Assembly (NCBI GenBank): GCA_016213945.1
Contig: JACQZF010000020.1
Location: forward strand, 1 to 33,856
Direction of reading: 5' to 3'
Source of the DNA: Nitrospirota bacterium
GTDB lineage: Bacteria > Nitrospirota > Thermodesulfovibrionia > UBA6902
DNA length: 33,856 nucleotides
Positions 9,041-17,056 of the stretch are shown here, piece after piece. How positions within the stretch are numbered: position 1 is the stretch's first letter; every line of letters begins with the position of its first letter. A program made the position numbers and the translations under genes. The notes beneath the pieces are model-generated. The model was not told the origin of the DNA, ran no database searches, and saw only the letters and a list, made by a program, of their open reading frames with translations.

Positions 9041-9478
9041 TTGAGGTCTGAAAAACAATATTATTTGGATAATAAAAAGCAAAACATAAAAAATATAGAA
9101 CAATATGGGAAAATACATAGCGGGAGAGAAGTCGGTAAGACTACTTGGCCTTTGTGGATATGTAATGACATAATTGGCTATCTTCTTATTGGAGTTGATC
9201 CAAAAGAATCATACATATTTGAGTTATACGGAATAGATCATAAAAAAGGTTATAAGAGGATCCCACCACATCCGGGGTGGAGGCGATCAAATATGATGGG
9301 GTGGATAGAACAGGAGAAATATGGATTCACCGATAATTATATTACGCCATCTAATGATGGACTATCAGATTTTCTAAAAAAGATTCATGGGAATTTAGGA
9401 AAACGTAAAAAGTATTTTGATTTAGATTATTGGTTAAGAGTTGTTACTTGTTTTGATTTGAAAAAGTTTTTGAGTTGA
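9041..9478 (+). CDS. Hypothetical protein, 145 residues, AT-rich
   Basis: I do not recognise this protein. It is rich in Lys, Tyr, Trp and Ile, with no membrane segment or signal peptide. Stretches such as WPLWICNDIIGYLLIGVDPK and PPHPGWRRSNMMGW suggest a compact globular domain. The start is uncertain: TTG at 9041 has no Shine-Dalgarno, and the frame is open back to 9017 without an ATG. The base composition is clearly more A/T rich than the flanking chromosomal genes, in keeping with the foreign block it sits in, between HicA and the SNF2 helicase. Confidence 0.55.
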   Translation: MRSEKQYYLDNKKQNIKNIEQYGKIHSGREVGKTTWPLWICNDIIGYLLIGVDPKESYIFELYGIDHKKGYKRIPPHPGWRRSNMMGWIEQEKYGFTDNYITPSNDGLSDFLKKIHGNLGKRKKYFDLDYWLRVVTCFDLKKFLS

Positions 9479-9528
9479 GAGTGTTCTATATCTAACCCCC
9501 AATAATCTTACAAATTTTGATAAAAACA

Positions 9529-12500
9529 ATGACGAAAGGCCGTTTGATTTTAACAGATAGTTTTAAGACAGACGTAATCCCTCTTTCCCACTTCCACCAA
9601 ACTATCATAGCCCATGAGCTTACTCTCAAACGCGCATCTATCGACATGCGAAAGATGGAGGCCCCGCTTTCGTCTGCAATGGTTGATCTGAATCCGCATC
9701 AGATAGACGCAGGGCTTTTTGCATTTAAAGGGCCGATGTCAAAAGGGGCGATTCTTTGTGACGAGGTTGGGTTGGGGAAGACTATTGAGGCAGGGCTTAT
9801 CATCTGCCAGTTATGGGCTGAAGGAAAGCGGAAGATTATCGTTGTAGTTCCAGCTTCTATAAGAAAGCAGTGGCAGAATGAGTTGCTGGAAAAGTTCAGC
9901 ATCCCATGCGTCATAGTTGATGGTTTTGAATATAGGCAGGCAAAGAAAAACGGCAAAAAGAATCCTTTTGACAGGAATGAAGTCGTAATAACCTCGATAC
10001 CATTTGCCTCAATGAAGTCTCCTGATGTTGCATCAGCCGGGAGATGGGATTTGGTGGTTATTGATGAGGCACATCGCCTGAGAAATGTATATAAGAAAAC
10101 AGGCAGTATACAGGCAAAGAAGCTAAAAGAGATATTCACGGGGATTCCCAAAATACTCTTAACCGCTACTCCGCTTCAAAATACTCTGATGGAGCTTTAC
10201 GGACTTACAAGCATTATTGATGAGCGGATATTTGGATCTGAGTACGCCTTTAAAGTAAAATTTATAGCTGATTCAAGTGGACATGTAGCCAATAATCTTG
10301 AGCTATTGAAGGAACGTCTTTCATCCGTTGCTATACGGACTATCAGAAGACAGGTTCGGGAATATATTCCCTATACAAACCGCATTTCAATGTTGGAAGA
10401 TTTTACGCCAACAGATGAAGAGCTTAAGCTTTATGAACAGGTATCCGGATACCTGCAGCGGCCTGTAGCAGCGGCCATTCCTACCAAACAAAGACACCTT
10501 ATGATCTTGATATACAGGAAAATTCTTGCCAGTTCAAGCTTTGCAATTGCCAAAACCCTTCAGAGTCTTATAGACAACGTTGAAAAACAGATCAAAGGGT
10601 TGCATCCTGTATCAATAGAAGACTTGATAAACGATATGGATGGATACGAAGAAGAAAAAGAGGACATAGCAAAAAGGGAGGATGGAGAAACAGTTGAAGA
10701 TGATGAAGATGGAAAAGGGAAAAAAGTCGTTAAGGTGGCATTTTCATTAGATCAGCTCGAATCAGAAAAAGAAGAACTGCTTTCAATGAAAAACCGCGCT
10801 GAATCCATCCACAAAAACGCTAAGGGTGACGCCTTGTTGATGGCGATTGAAAAGGCTTTTTCCCATGCGAGGAAGATGGGCTGGAGCGAAAAGGCGGTTG
10901 TTTTTACTGAATCAAGAAGGACACAGGAATATCTTTTAAGACTCTTTTCCGGTAACGGATATAAAGACCAGATAACCAACTTCAATGGAACAAACGAAAG
11001 CCCTATTGCAAAGAGGGCGTATGCACTGTGGGAACAAGAAAGGGTAAGACATGAAGGAGAAGGCATGCTCTCAAAGGACGCTGTTATAAGAGAGGCATTG
11101 ATACATGAGTTTAAGCATCATACTAAAATCCTGATTTCTACGGAGGCTGGGGCTGAGGGCATCAACCTTCAGTTTTGTAATATCGTCATCAATTATGATC
11201 TTCCGTGGAATCCTCAGCGTGTTGAGCAGAGGATAGGCAGATGTCACAGATACGGTCAGCAAAATGATGTGGTAGTTCTCAATTTTCTTAACAGGTCGAA
11301 TGCAGCAGACAAAAGGGTCTTTGAACTTCTTGATAAAAAATTCAGGCTCTTTAACGGTGTCTTCGGCGCATCTGATGAAATACTCGGTGCAATCGGTTCA
11401 GGAATTGATTTTGAGCAACGCATACTTGATATATACCAATCCTGTAGGACCGAAAATGAAATTAACACTGCATTTGACAAACTTCAGGAAGAACTCTCCG
11501 AACAAATCGATCAGAGAATGCTTGAAACAAGGGCAAAACTTCTTGAGCATTTTGACGATGAAGTGCGGGCGCGATTCAAGGTTATTAATAAAAAGATCAG
11601 AGAAGACCTGTCTGCTATTGATATGATGCTTGCAAGTCTGATTATAAGCGCCATAGGGATTAAAGAGTTTGATTTGACTGATGGAATATGTAGGCTACAA
11701 ATTGATTCTATCCCTAAAGAAATTGCTGCTCAGGCCCAAGAAAAGCTCTTGCCGGGACAATACTATATCGGTAGATATTTTGAATGCTCAGACTGTGAAC
11801 GAATACATCTTGGGCATTCTCTCACCAATGCTGTGATTCGGAAGATCAAAGAGATGGAGTCTGACAAGATACGCTTTATAAGGCTCTGTTACTCTGAGGG
11901 TGATCACAAAATTTCTCAGCTTGAACCATATATCGGCAAGAACGGTTTCTGGACCGTATATAAATTTGTTCTTGAAGGTCTGGATACAGAAGAACATTTG
12001 ATACATGTTGTTCTTATATGGGACAAAAATGAGTGGATCATTTTGAAGCAGGAATTAGCAGAGAAGCTGGTTAATATTATGGCAAAAGAAAAAGAGATGA
12101 TAAATGCAGATATAAATACCATGCGGGTACCGGATGATGACCTGATAGAATCTGCCCTTGTAGAGATTGGAAATAACCTTTCAGAAAAAATCGGTGTAAG
12201 AAATGAGGAATATTATGATGCCGAACTTGATAAACTGGAGTTATACGCAGAAGAAGTTTTGTTGCGACTTTATGATGAGCTAAAAGAAAAGGAAGCGGAT
12301 CTTAATGAAGCTAAGAAGAAAAAACAGAGGGCTTTGAACTTTGAAGAGCGACAGGATGCAAGAAAGGATATACATAAACTTGAAATGTCATACAGCCATC
12401 TTACTGATAAAATAGCACAAAAGAAGAAGCAACTTTTTGAAGAAAAAGACAGAGAGATGAAAGGCCTTGAGAAGAAATTGAAATTGAAGGTTCAAAAGAC

Positions 12501-12534
12501 CTGCATTGCAAAAGCATGTTACGTGATGGAGTGA
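9529..12534 (+). CDS. Large SNF2/RapA-like helicase-family ATPase
   Basis: The product is about 1001 residues. The first RecA lobe has Walker A DEVGLGKT (78-85), DEAH (179-182) and TATPLQN (212-218). An acidic linker (about 373-400) precedes the second lobe, with STEAGAEGINLQF (537-549) and QRIGRCHRYGQ (567-577). The C-terminus carries one CxxC (753/756) and a long charged coiled coil (about 915-985). Such stand-alone SNF2 proteins include RapA, which recycles RNA polymerase, and DISARM DrmD-like defence proteins; sequence alone does not settle which. No methylase or nuclease partner is adjacent. I chose ATG 9529; an in-frame TTG at 9517 is possible. The last codons and stop fall within a repeat shared with 19911-19945, so the C-terminus may have been created by a recombination junction. 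Confidence 0.85.
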   Translation: MTKGRLILTDSFKTDVIPLSHFHQTIIAHELTLKRASIDMRKMEAPLSSAMVDLNPHQIDAGLFAFKGPMSKGAILCDEVGLGKTIEAGLIICQLWAEGKRKIIVVVPASIRKQWQNELLEKFSIPCVIVDGFEYRQAKKNGKKNPFDRNEVVITSIPFASMKSPDVASAGRWDLVVIDEAHRLRNVYKKTGSIQAKKLKEIFTGIPKILLTATPLQNTLMELYGLTSIIDERIFGSEYAFKVKFIADSSGHVANNLELLKERLSSVAIRTIRRQVREYIPYTNRISMLEDFTPTDEELKLYEQVSGYLQRPVAAAIPTKQRHLMILIYRKILASSSFAIAKTLQSLIDNVEKQIKGLHPVSIEDLINDMDGYEEEKEDIAKREDGETVEDDEDGKGKKVVKVAFSLDQLESEKEELLSMKNRAESIHKNAKGDALLMAIEKAFSHARKMGWSEKAVVFTESRRTQEYLLRLFSGNGYKDQITNFNGTNESPIAKRAYALWEQERVRHEGEGMLSKDAVIREALIHEFKHHTKILISTEAGAEGINLQFCNIVINYDLPWNPQRVEQRIGRCHRYGQQNDVVVLNFLNRSNAADKRVFELLDKKFRLFNGVFGASDEILGAIGSGIDFEQRILDIYQSCRTENEINTAFDKLQEELSEQIDQRMLETRAKLLEHFDDEVRARFKVINKKIREDLSAIDMMLASLIISAIGIKEFDLTDGICRLQIDSIPKEIAAQAQEKLLPGQYYIGRYFECSDCERIHLGHSLTNAVIRKIKEMESDKIRFIRLCYSEGDHKISQLEPYIGKNGFWTVYKFVLEGLDTEEHLIHVVLIWDKNEWIILKQELAEKLVNIMAKEKEMINADINTMRVPDDDLIESALVEIGNNLSEKIGVRNEEYYDAELDKLELYAEEVLLRLYDELKEKEADLNEAKKKKQRALNFEERQDARKDIHKLEMSYSHLTDKIAQKKKQLFEEKDREMKGLEKKLKLKVQKTCIAKACYVME
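12499..12531 (+). repeat. Direct repeat copy 1 at right edge of inserted block
   Basis: A 20-base stretch beginning ACCTGCATTGC is identical to 19911-19930. After a 4-base (here) versus 5-base gap, ten more identical bases follow (GTGATGGAGT). The copy overlaps the end of the SNF2 gene and lies about 30 bases before the first permease gene. Confidence 0.7.
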
Positions 12535-12563
12535 GTAGATGCAAGAGAGATTGAATTATAACA

Positions 12564-13721
12564 ATGCAAATCTTCAAGCTCATATATAAAAATGCCTTCC
12601 GTCACAAGCTGCGCACCTTCCTTACCATTGCGGGCATCAGCATTGCCATACTTTCATTCGGTCTTCTCCGCACTGTGATAAGCGCCTGGTATGTGGGTGT
12701 CGAAGCCTCTTCCGCAAACCGTCTTGTAACAAGGAATTCTATATCCCTGATTTTCCCGCTCCCCATTTCCTATAAAGATAAGATCCGCCAGATAGACGGG
12801 GTGTCAAACGTGTCTTACGGGAACTGGTTCGGCGGAATTTATATTGACGAAAAAAACTTCTTCGCCAATTTTGCCGTGGAGCCTGAGAGTTATTTGAAGC
12901 TGTATCCCGAATACGTCCTCCCGCCGGACCAGAAGGCCGCATTCTTACGGGACAGAAAGGGATTTTTTGCGGGAAGAAAGCTCGCTGAGAAATACAAGTG
13001 GAAACCCGGAGACACCGTTGTCCTCAAAGGCACCATTTTCCCCGGGGAATGGGATTTTGTACTGCGCGCTATTTATAAGGGCCGGGACAAGAACATAGAT
13101 GAAACACAGTTCATCTTCCACTGGGATTACCTCAATGAGACCATGAAAAAGACCGCGCCGCTTCGCGCTGACCAGGTCGGCTTTTACATGATCAGCGTGA
13201 AGAACCCGGCACTTGCCGCGGACGTATCGGTGGCTGTAGACAAAACTTTCAAGAACTCTCTTGCAGAAACACTTACCGAGACGGAGAAGGCCTTTCAGTT
13301 GAGTTTTATCTCGATGAGCGAGGCGATCGTGGTCGCCATACAGATGGTTTCGTTTGTCGTGATAATCATAATCATGGCTGTAATGGCAAACACCATGGCA
13401 ATGTCCGCCAGGGAGCGCTTCAGTGAATACGCGGTATTTAAGACCCTCGGTTTCGGAGGCGCTTACATCGCCGGTCTTATATTCGGTGAATCGCTCTTCA
13501 TCACCTCGATCGGATGCATCCTTGGGATTATTCTGACCTTTCCTGCCGCGCAGGCATTCGGCAGCGCCATGAGCCAGTTCTTCCCGGTGTTTAATGTTTC
13601 GGTCAAAACCATTTATCTTGATATCGCTTCATCGTTAGTGGTCGGAATTACAGCGGCGATCATCCCTTCCTACCGCGCCGTCAGCATCAGCATAGCAGAC
13701 GGTCTGAGGAGAATAGGATGA
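12564..13721 (+). CDS. FtsX/MacB-type ABC permease 1
   Basis: The protein is 385 residues. An N-terminal basic segment and membrane helix (FRHKLRTFLTIAGISIAILSFGLL) are followed by a periplasmic domain of about 200 residues. Three further helices sit in the FtsX domain (about 262-285, 304-330, 352-375), with the conserved REFSEYAVFKTLGF-like stretch and ...IPSYRAVSISIADGLR near the end. This is the expected membrane partner of the ATPase at 3922-4626, from which it is separated by the inserted block. AGAGAG precedes the ATG. The cargo is unknown. Confidence 0.9.
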   Translation: MQIFKLIYKNAFRHKLRTFLTIAGISIAILSFGLLRTVISAWYVGVEASSANRLVTRNSISLIFPLPISYKDKIRQIDGVSNVSYGNWFGGIYIDEKNFFANFAVEPESYLKLYPEYVLPPDQKAAFLRDRKGFFAGRKLAEKYKWKPGDTVVLKGTIFPGEWDFVLRAIYKGRDKNIDETQFIFHWDYLNETMKKTAPLRADQVGFYMISVKNPALAADVSVAVDKTFKNSLAETLTETEKAFQLSFISMSEAIVVAIQMVSFVVIIIIMAVMANTMAMSARERFSEYAVFKTLGFGGAYIAGLIFGESLFITSIGCILGIILTFPAAQAFGSAMSQFFPVFNVSVKTIYLDIASSLVVGITAAIIPSYRAVSISIADGLRRIG

Positions 13722-13735
13722 ATAATAAATTTTTC

Positions 13736-13810
13736 AGCCACGAATCAGCACGAATTTTCACGAATAAAAATATCTTTTCATTCGTGTTTCATTCGTGTTC
13801 ATTAGTGGCT
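13736..13810. repeat. Dispersed inverted repeat, family C (AGCCACGAAT...ATTAGTGGCT)
   Basis: AGCCACGAATCAGCACGAAT and the distal ATTCGTGT...AGTGGCT form long imperfect inverted arms around an AT-rich centre. It occupies the whole gap between the two permease genes and would fold in their shared transcript. Confidence 0.8.
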
Positions 13811-13820
13811 AATAGGTAAA

Positions 13821-14987
13821 ATGAAAATTCCTCTTTCATACAGCTTTCGTAACCTCTGGACGCGGAGGCTTACGACAATACTCACTGCCTCCGGCATTGC
13901 GCTTGTCGTGTTTGTTTTTGCCTCGATCCTGATGCTGTCTGAAGGCCTGAGAAAGGCGCTTGTAGACACCGGTTCATACGACAACGTTGTTATTATCAGG
14001 AAAGGCTCCGACTCCGAGGTGCAAAGCGGCGTTGAACGCATCCAGGCCTCAATAGTTGAAACCCAGCCTGAAGTGGCCATCGGCGCGGACGGCAAACGTC
14101 TTCTGGCAAAAGAGCTTGTCGTCCTTATCAGCCTGCCGAAACGCGGAACGGACAAGCCTTCAAATGTGGTGATCAGGGGGACATCTGAAAGCTCTCTGCC
14201 TTTACGGCCCCAGGTGAAACTTGTTGAGGGGCGTTTGCCGCGCGCGGGTTCATCGGAGATATTAGCGGGCCGGAGTATCGCAAAGAGGTTTAAAGGCGGC
14301 GGGCTTGGCGAGACCATCCGCTTCGGCATGAGGGACTGGACCGTTGTGGGAATATTTGATGCAGGCAACACCGGTTTCAGCTCTGAGATATGGGGAGATG
14401 TCGATCAGCTCATGAGCGTGTTCCGGCGTCCTGCTTACTCGTCCGTCATATTCAAACTACGGGACCCGTCAGGGTTTGAAAGATTCAAAGCGCGGGTTGA
14501 GAGCGACCCCAGGCTGACTGTTGAGGCGGACAGGGAAACGGTATATTACGCAAAGCAGTCCGAGATGATGGCGAAATTCATCAGGATACTCGGCCTGTCT
14601 CTAACGATGATATTTTCCCTCGGCGCGATCATCGGTGCGATGATCACGATGTACTCGGCAGTCTCCAACCGCACAGCGGAGATCGGGACAATGCGCGCGC
14701 TCGGGTTTCGGAGGAGAGATATTCTTTTCGCGTTCATGGTGGAATCCCTGCTGCTGAGTTTTACCGGCGGCTGCGCCGGATTGTTCTTCTCCTCATTCAT
14801 GCAGCTTCTGACTATTTCGACCATGAACTTCCAGACGTTTTCGGAATTGGCCTTTACCTTCGCGCTGACCTTCGAGATCTTTTACAAGGCCCTCTTGTTC
14901 TCACTGATAATGGGATTTATCGGCGGCGTGCTCCCGGCCGCAAGGGCGTCAAGGATGAATATCGTTGAGGCGCTAAGAGAGGGGTGA
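13821..14987 (+). CDS. FtsX/MacB-type ABC permease 2
   Basis: The protein is 388 residues with the same architecture as the preceding permease: an N-terminal helix after a basic stretch (FRNLWTRRLTTILTASGIALVVFVFA), a large periplasmic domain, and three C-terminal helices (about 252-276, 296-322, 345-372). The motifs RTAEIGTMRALGFRRRDI and LPAARASRMNIVEALREG are hallmark FtsX-domain sequences. Two non-identical permeases with one ATPase suggest a heterodimeric LolCDE- or MacB-like exporter. Its 3' end converges on nfeD with a gap of 23 bases. Confidence 0.9.
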   Translation: MKIPLSYSFRNLWTRRLTTILTASGIALVVFVFASILMLSEGLRKALVDTGSYDNVVIIRKGSDSEVQSGVERIQASIVETQPEVAIGADGKRLLAKELVVLISLPKRGTDKPSNVVIRGTSESSLPLRPQVKLVEGRLPRAGSSEILAGRSIAKRFKGGGLGETIRFGMRDWTVVGIFDAGNTGFSSEIWGDVDQLMSVFRRPAYSSVIFKLRDPSGFERFKARVESDPRLTVEADRETVYYAKQSEMMAKFIRILGLSLTMIFSLGAIIGAMITMYSAVSNRTAEIGTMRALGFRRRDILFAFMVESLLLSFTGGCAGLFFSSFMQLLTISTMNFQTFSELAFTFALTFEIFYKALLFSLIMGFIGGVLPAARASRMNIVEALREG

Positions 14988-15010
14988 TTGTGGCGGCAGG
15001 GATTTCCTGG

Positions 15011-16315
15011 TTAAGAACGCCTGACCTTGACTCTCAAGTGCTCGACTTTCTCGACGATAACATTTTCACCGGCCTTGATCGGTCCATCGCTCCAGGCCTT
15101 CCAGATTTCGCCGTGGACAAAGACCATGCCCTCGTTGTGAATATCGGTCTTCGCCCTGCCCTCAAGTCCGACAAGCCCTTCGGCTCCGGTGACAGGCTTC
15201 TGTTTCTGAGCCTTTACAGCAAGCCTGATCGTCAGGAAGAAAAACAGGGTTGTAAGAAGAACTCCGGGAAGGACCACTTTAAGGGACAGTTGAAAAAACG
15301 GCATGGGAGATTCAAAGAGCATCAGGGAGCCTATGGTCATCGCGATAATTCCGCCGATCGTAAGCACACCATGAGAGATAATTTTGATCTCAAGAATGAA
15401 TAAAATTAAGGCAAGAATTATTAAGAGCAGTCCGGCATAATTTACAGGCAGGGTCTGGAATGAGTAGAACGCGAGTATCAATGAGATCGCGCCGAACACC
15501 CCGGGGAATATTGCTCCGGGATTTGTCATCTCAAAAAATATTCCGTAAAAGCCGAGCAGCATCAGCAGGTACGCGACATTCGGATCGCTGATGAGATCCA
15601 GGATCTTGCTCCTGATGCCCATCTCCTTCATTACGATCTTTACGTCTTTGGTTTGTAAGACACGCTTCCCTGCCGCGGTTACAACCTCTTTTTTATCTAT
15701 GGAGTCGAGAAGTGTTTTCAGGTCCGCCGCGACAAGATCGATCACGTTCAGTTTCAAGGCTTCGGTCTCTGTGATCGACACGCTCTCTCTCACCGCCTTC
15801 TCAGCCCATTCGGCGTTCCTTCCTCTTTTCTCGGCTGTGGACTTAATGTAAGCGGCGGCGTCATTGACGGCCTTTTCCGCCATTGTCTTGTCCATCTTCT
15901 CTCCAACGCCTACCGGGTGCGCGGCCCCGATATTAGTGCCGGGGGCCATCGCGGCAATATGTGCGACAATGGTAATGAATACTCCCGCTGAAGCGGCCCG
16001 CGCCCCGCCAGGGGCTACATAGACAGCTACGGGGACCTCGCTTGCAGTCATCCTTTTTACAATAGACCTCATTGAGGTATCCAGTCCGCCCGGTGTGTCG
16101 AGTTCGATGACAAGCAGTTCGGATTTTTCCTTCTCAGCTTCATCTATGCTTTTTGTAATGTATTCGGACATGACGGGATTCACTACGCCATCCGCTTTTA
16201 TGACGATTATGTCAGCGACCGATCGTGAGGCAAAGAGAAGTGACGCGAGAAGAGAAAAAAATATGAACGATATTTTCATGGACATAATTGAATTGCAGTT
16301 GAAAAGGTTTTTCAT
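15011..16315 (-). CDS. nfeD: NfeD-type membrane serine protease (ClpP-like, S49-related)
   Basis: The 434-residue protein has a signal peptide (MKISFIFFSLLASLLFASRSVA, starting at residue 13) and a ClpP-fold protease domain with ELDTPGGL and GGARAASAG; Ser109 is the likely nucleophile and Lys148 the likely base. Four or five membrane segments (about 250-375) and a C-terminal OB-like NfeD domain follow (GLVGLEGRA...VHGEIWKAWSDGPI). Family members cleave the C-terminus of slipins and are usually encoded just before the slipin gene; here the slipin is at 1579-2349 on the same strand. The first ATG (16315) adds twelve residues before the signal peptide; internal ATGs at 16285 or 16279 are plausible. 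No strong Shine-Dalgarno is seen. It is divergent from queE. Confidence 0.92.
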   Translation of the reverse strand: MKNLFNCNSIMSMKISFIFFSLLASLLFASRSVADIIVIKADGVVNPVMSEYITKSIDEAEKEKSELLVIELDTPGGLDTSMRSIVKRMTASEVPVAVYVAPGGARAASAGVFITIVAHIAAMAPGTNIGAAHPVGVGEKMDKTMAEKAVNDAAAYIKSTAEKRGRNAEWAEKAVRESVSITETEALKLNVIDLVAADLKTLLDSIDKKEVVTAAGKRVLQTKDVKIVMKEMGIRSKILDLISDPNVAYLLMLLGFYGIFFEMTNPGAIFPGVFGAISLILAFYSFQTLPVNYAGLLLIILALILFILEIKIISHGVLTIGGIIAMTIGSLMLFESPMPFFQLSLKVVLPGVLLTTLFFFLTIRLAVKAQKQKPVTGAEGLVGLEGRAKTDIHNEGMVFVHGEIWKAWSDGPIKAGENVIVEKVEHLRVKVRRS

Positions 16316-16323
16316 GGTATAAT
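16315..16323 (+). promoter_or_regulatory. Extended -10 promoter for queE
   Basis: TGGTATAAT is a perfect extended -10, placing a start of transcription near 16330, about 28 bases before the queE ATG. A TTGCAG at 16293 is a poorly spaced -35 (19 bases). The element overlaps the first possible nfeD start codon on the other strand. Confidence 0.5.
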
Positions 16324-16357
16324 ACTTTTACTAAATTTTAACATAAGAATTCAGGAT

Positions 16358-17005
16358 ATGCTGAAAATAAACGAAATCTTCAAAAGCATTCAGGGGGAAT
16401 CAACTTTCGCGGGGCTCCCCTGCACTTTCATAAGACTCGCCGGCTGCAATCTCAGATGCACTTACTGTGATACCAGTTATGCTTACTACAACGGCAAAGA
16501 GATCGCTGATGATGAGATCATTTCAAAGATAGATGAATACGGCGTCAAGCACGTGGAGTTCACTGGCGGGGAACCATTGCTCCAGGAAGAAACTCCGCCT
16601 TTGCTTAAGACCCTCCTCGATAAAGGCTACACTGTATTGATCGAAACAAACGGCTCTATATGCATTGGCTGCCTCGACAAAAGACTGAACATCATCATGG
16701 ATTATAAATCGCCGAAAAGCGGTATGAGCGAAAGGATGCGTCCAAAGAATTTTGATTTTCTAAAAAAGACCGACCAGATAAAATTTGTCCTCATGGACGA
16801 GTCCGATTACAATTGGGCAAAAGGGATAATCTCTGAAAATAAACTCATTGAGAGATTCGATAACATCCTGATGTCCCCTGCTTACGGCATCCTGCCTGCC
16901 AAAGACCTCGTGATGTGGGTATTGCGCGACAACCTTCCCGTCAGGGTGCAATTGCAGATCCATAAATACATATGGGCCCCCGACGAGCATGAAGGGGTTT
17001 TTTAA
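16358..17005 (+). CDS. queE: 7-carboxy-7-deazaguanine synthase (radical SAM)
   Basis: The 215-residue radical-SAM enzyme of queuosine/7-deazapurine synthesis converts 6-carboxytetrahydropterin to 7-carboxy-7-deazaguanine. The 4Fe-4S motif CNLRCTYC (CxxxCxxC) follows the QueE-typical start EIFKSIQGEST, with FTGGEPLLQ (SAM-binding GGE) and ...QLQIHKYIWAP at the end. No queC, queD or queF is adjacent. AGGA lies only a few bases before the ATG. The next gene, bioF, starts about 50 bases later after a short tandem repeat. Confidence 0.93.
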   Translation: MLKINEIFKSIQGESTFAGLPCTFIRLAGCNLRCTYCDTSYAYYNGKEIADDEIISKIDEYGVKHVEFTGGEPLLQEETPPLLKTLLDKGYTVLIETNGSICIGCLDKRLNIIMDYKSPKSGMSERMRPKNFDFLKKTDQIKFVLMDESDYNWAKGIISENKLIERFDNILMSPAYGILPAKDLVMWVLRDNLPVRVQLQIHKYIWAPDEHEGVF

Positions 17006-17015
17006 GATGATAATT

Positions 17016-17045
17016 CAGAAGTCAGAAGACAGAAGTCAGAAGACA
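17016..17045 (+). repeat. Short tandem repeat (CAGAAGTCAGAAGA units)
   Basis: CAGAAGTCAGAAGA occurs twice in tandem just upstream of bioF. Similar AGAAGTCAGAAG runs are common dispersed repeats in environmental genomes. With only two units, it is not a CRISPR array. Confidence 0.6.
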
Positions 17046-17056
17046 GATCAAAGATA

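Noticed and set aside
9529-12534. Complete DISARM or other known SNF2 defence system
   Set aside because: The usual partners (methyltransferase, DrmA/B/C-like genes) are not adjacent, so only the helicase family can be stated.
4627-12563. Prophage or transposon remnant
   Set aside because: No integrase, transposase, capsid or portal gene, and no long terminal repeats were found; only the short direct repeat hints at mobility.
14984-15403. Open frame on the plus strand at the nfeD 3' end
   Set aside because: It lies antisense to the conserved NfeD C-terminal domain, and its sequence is low-complexity with no family match.
17016-17045. Possible CRISPR-like repeat before bioF
   Set aside because: There are only two tandem units without spacers and no cas genes.
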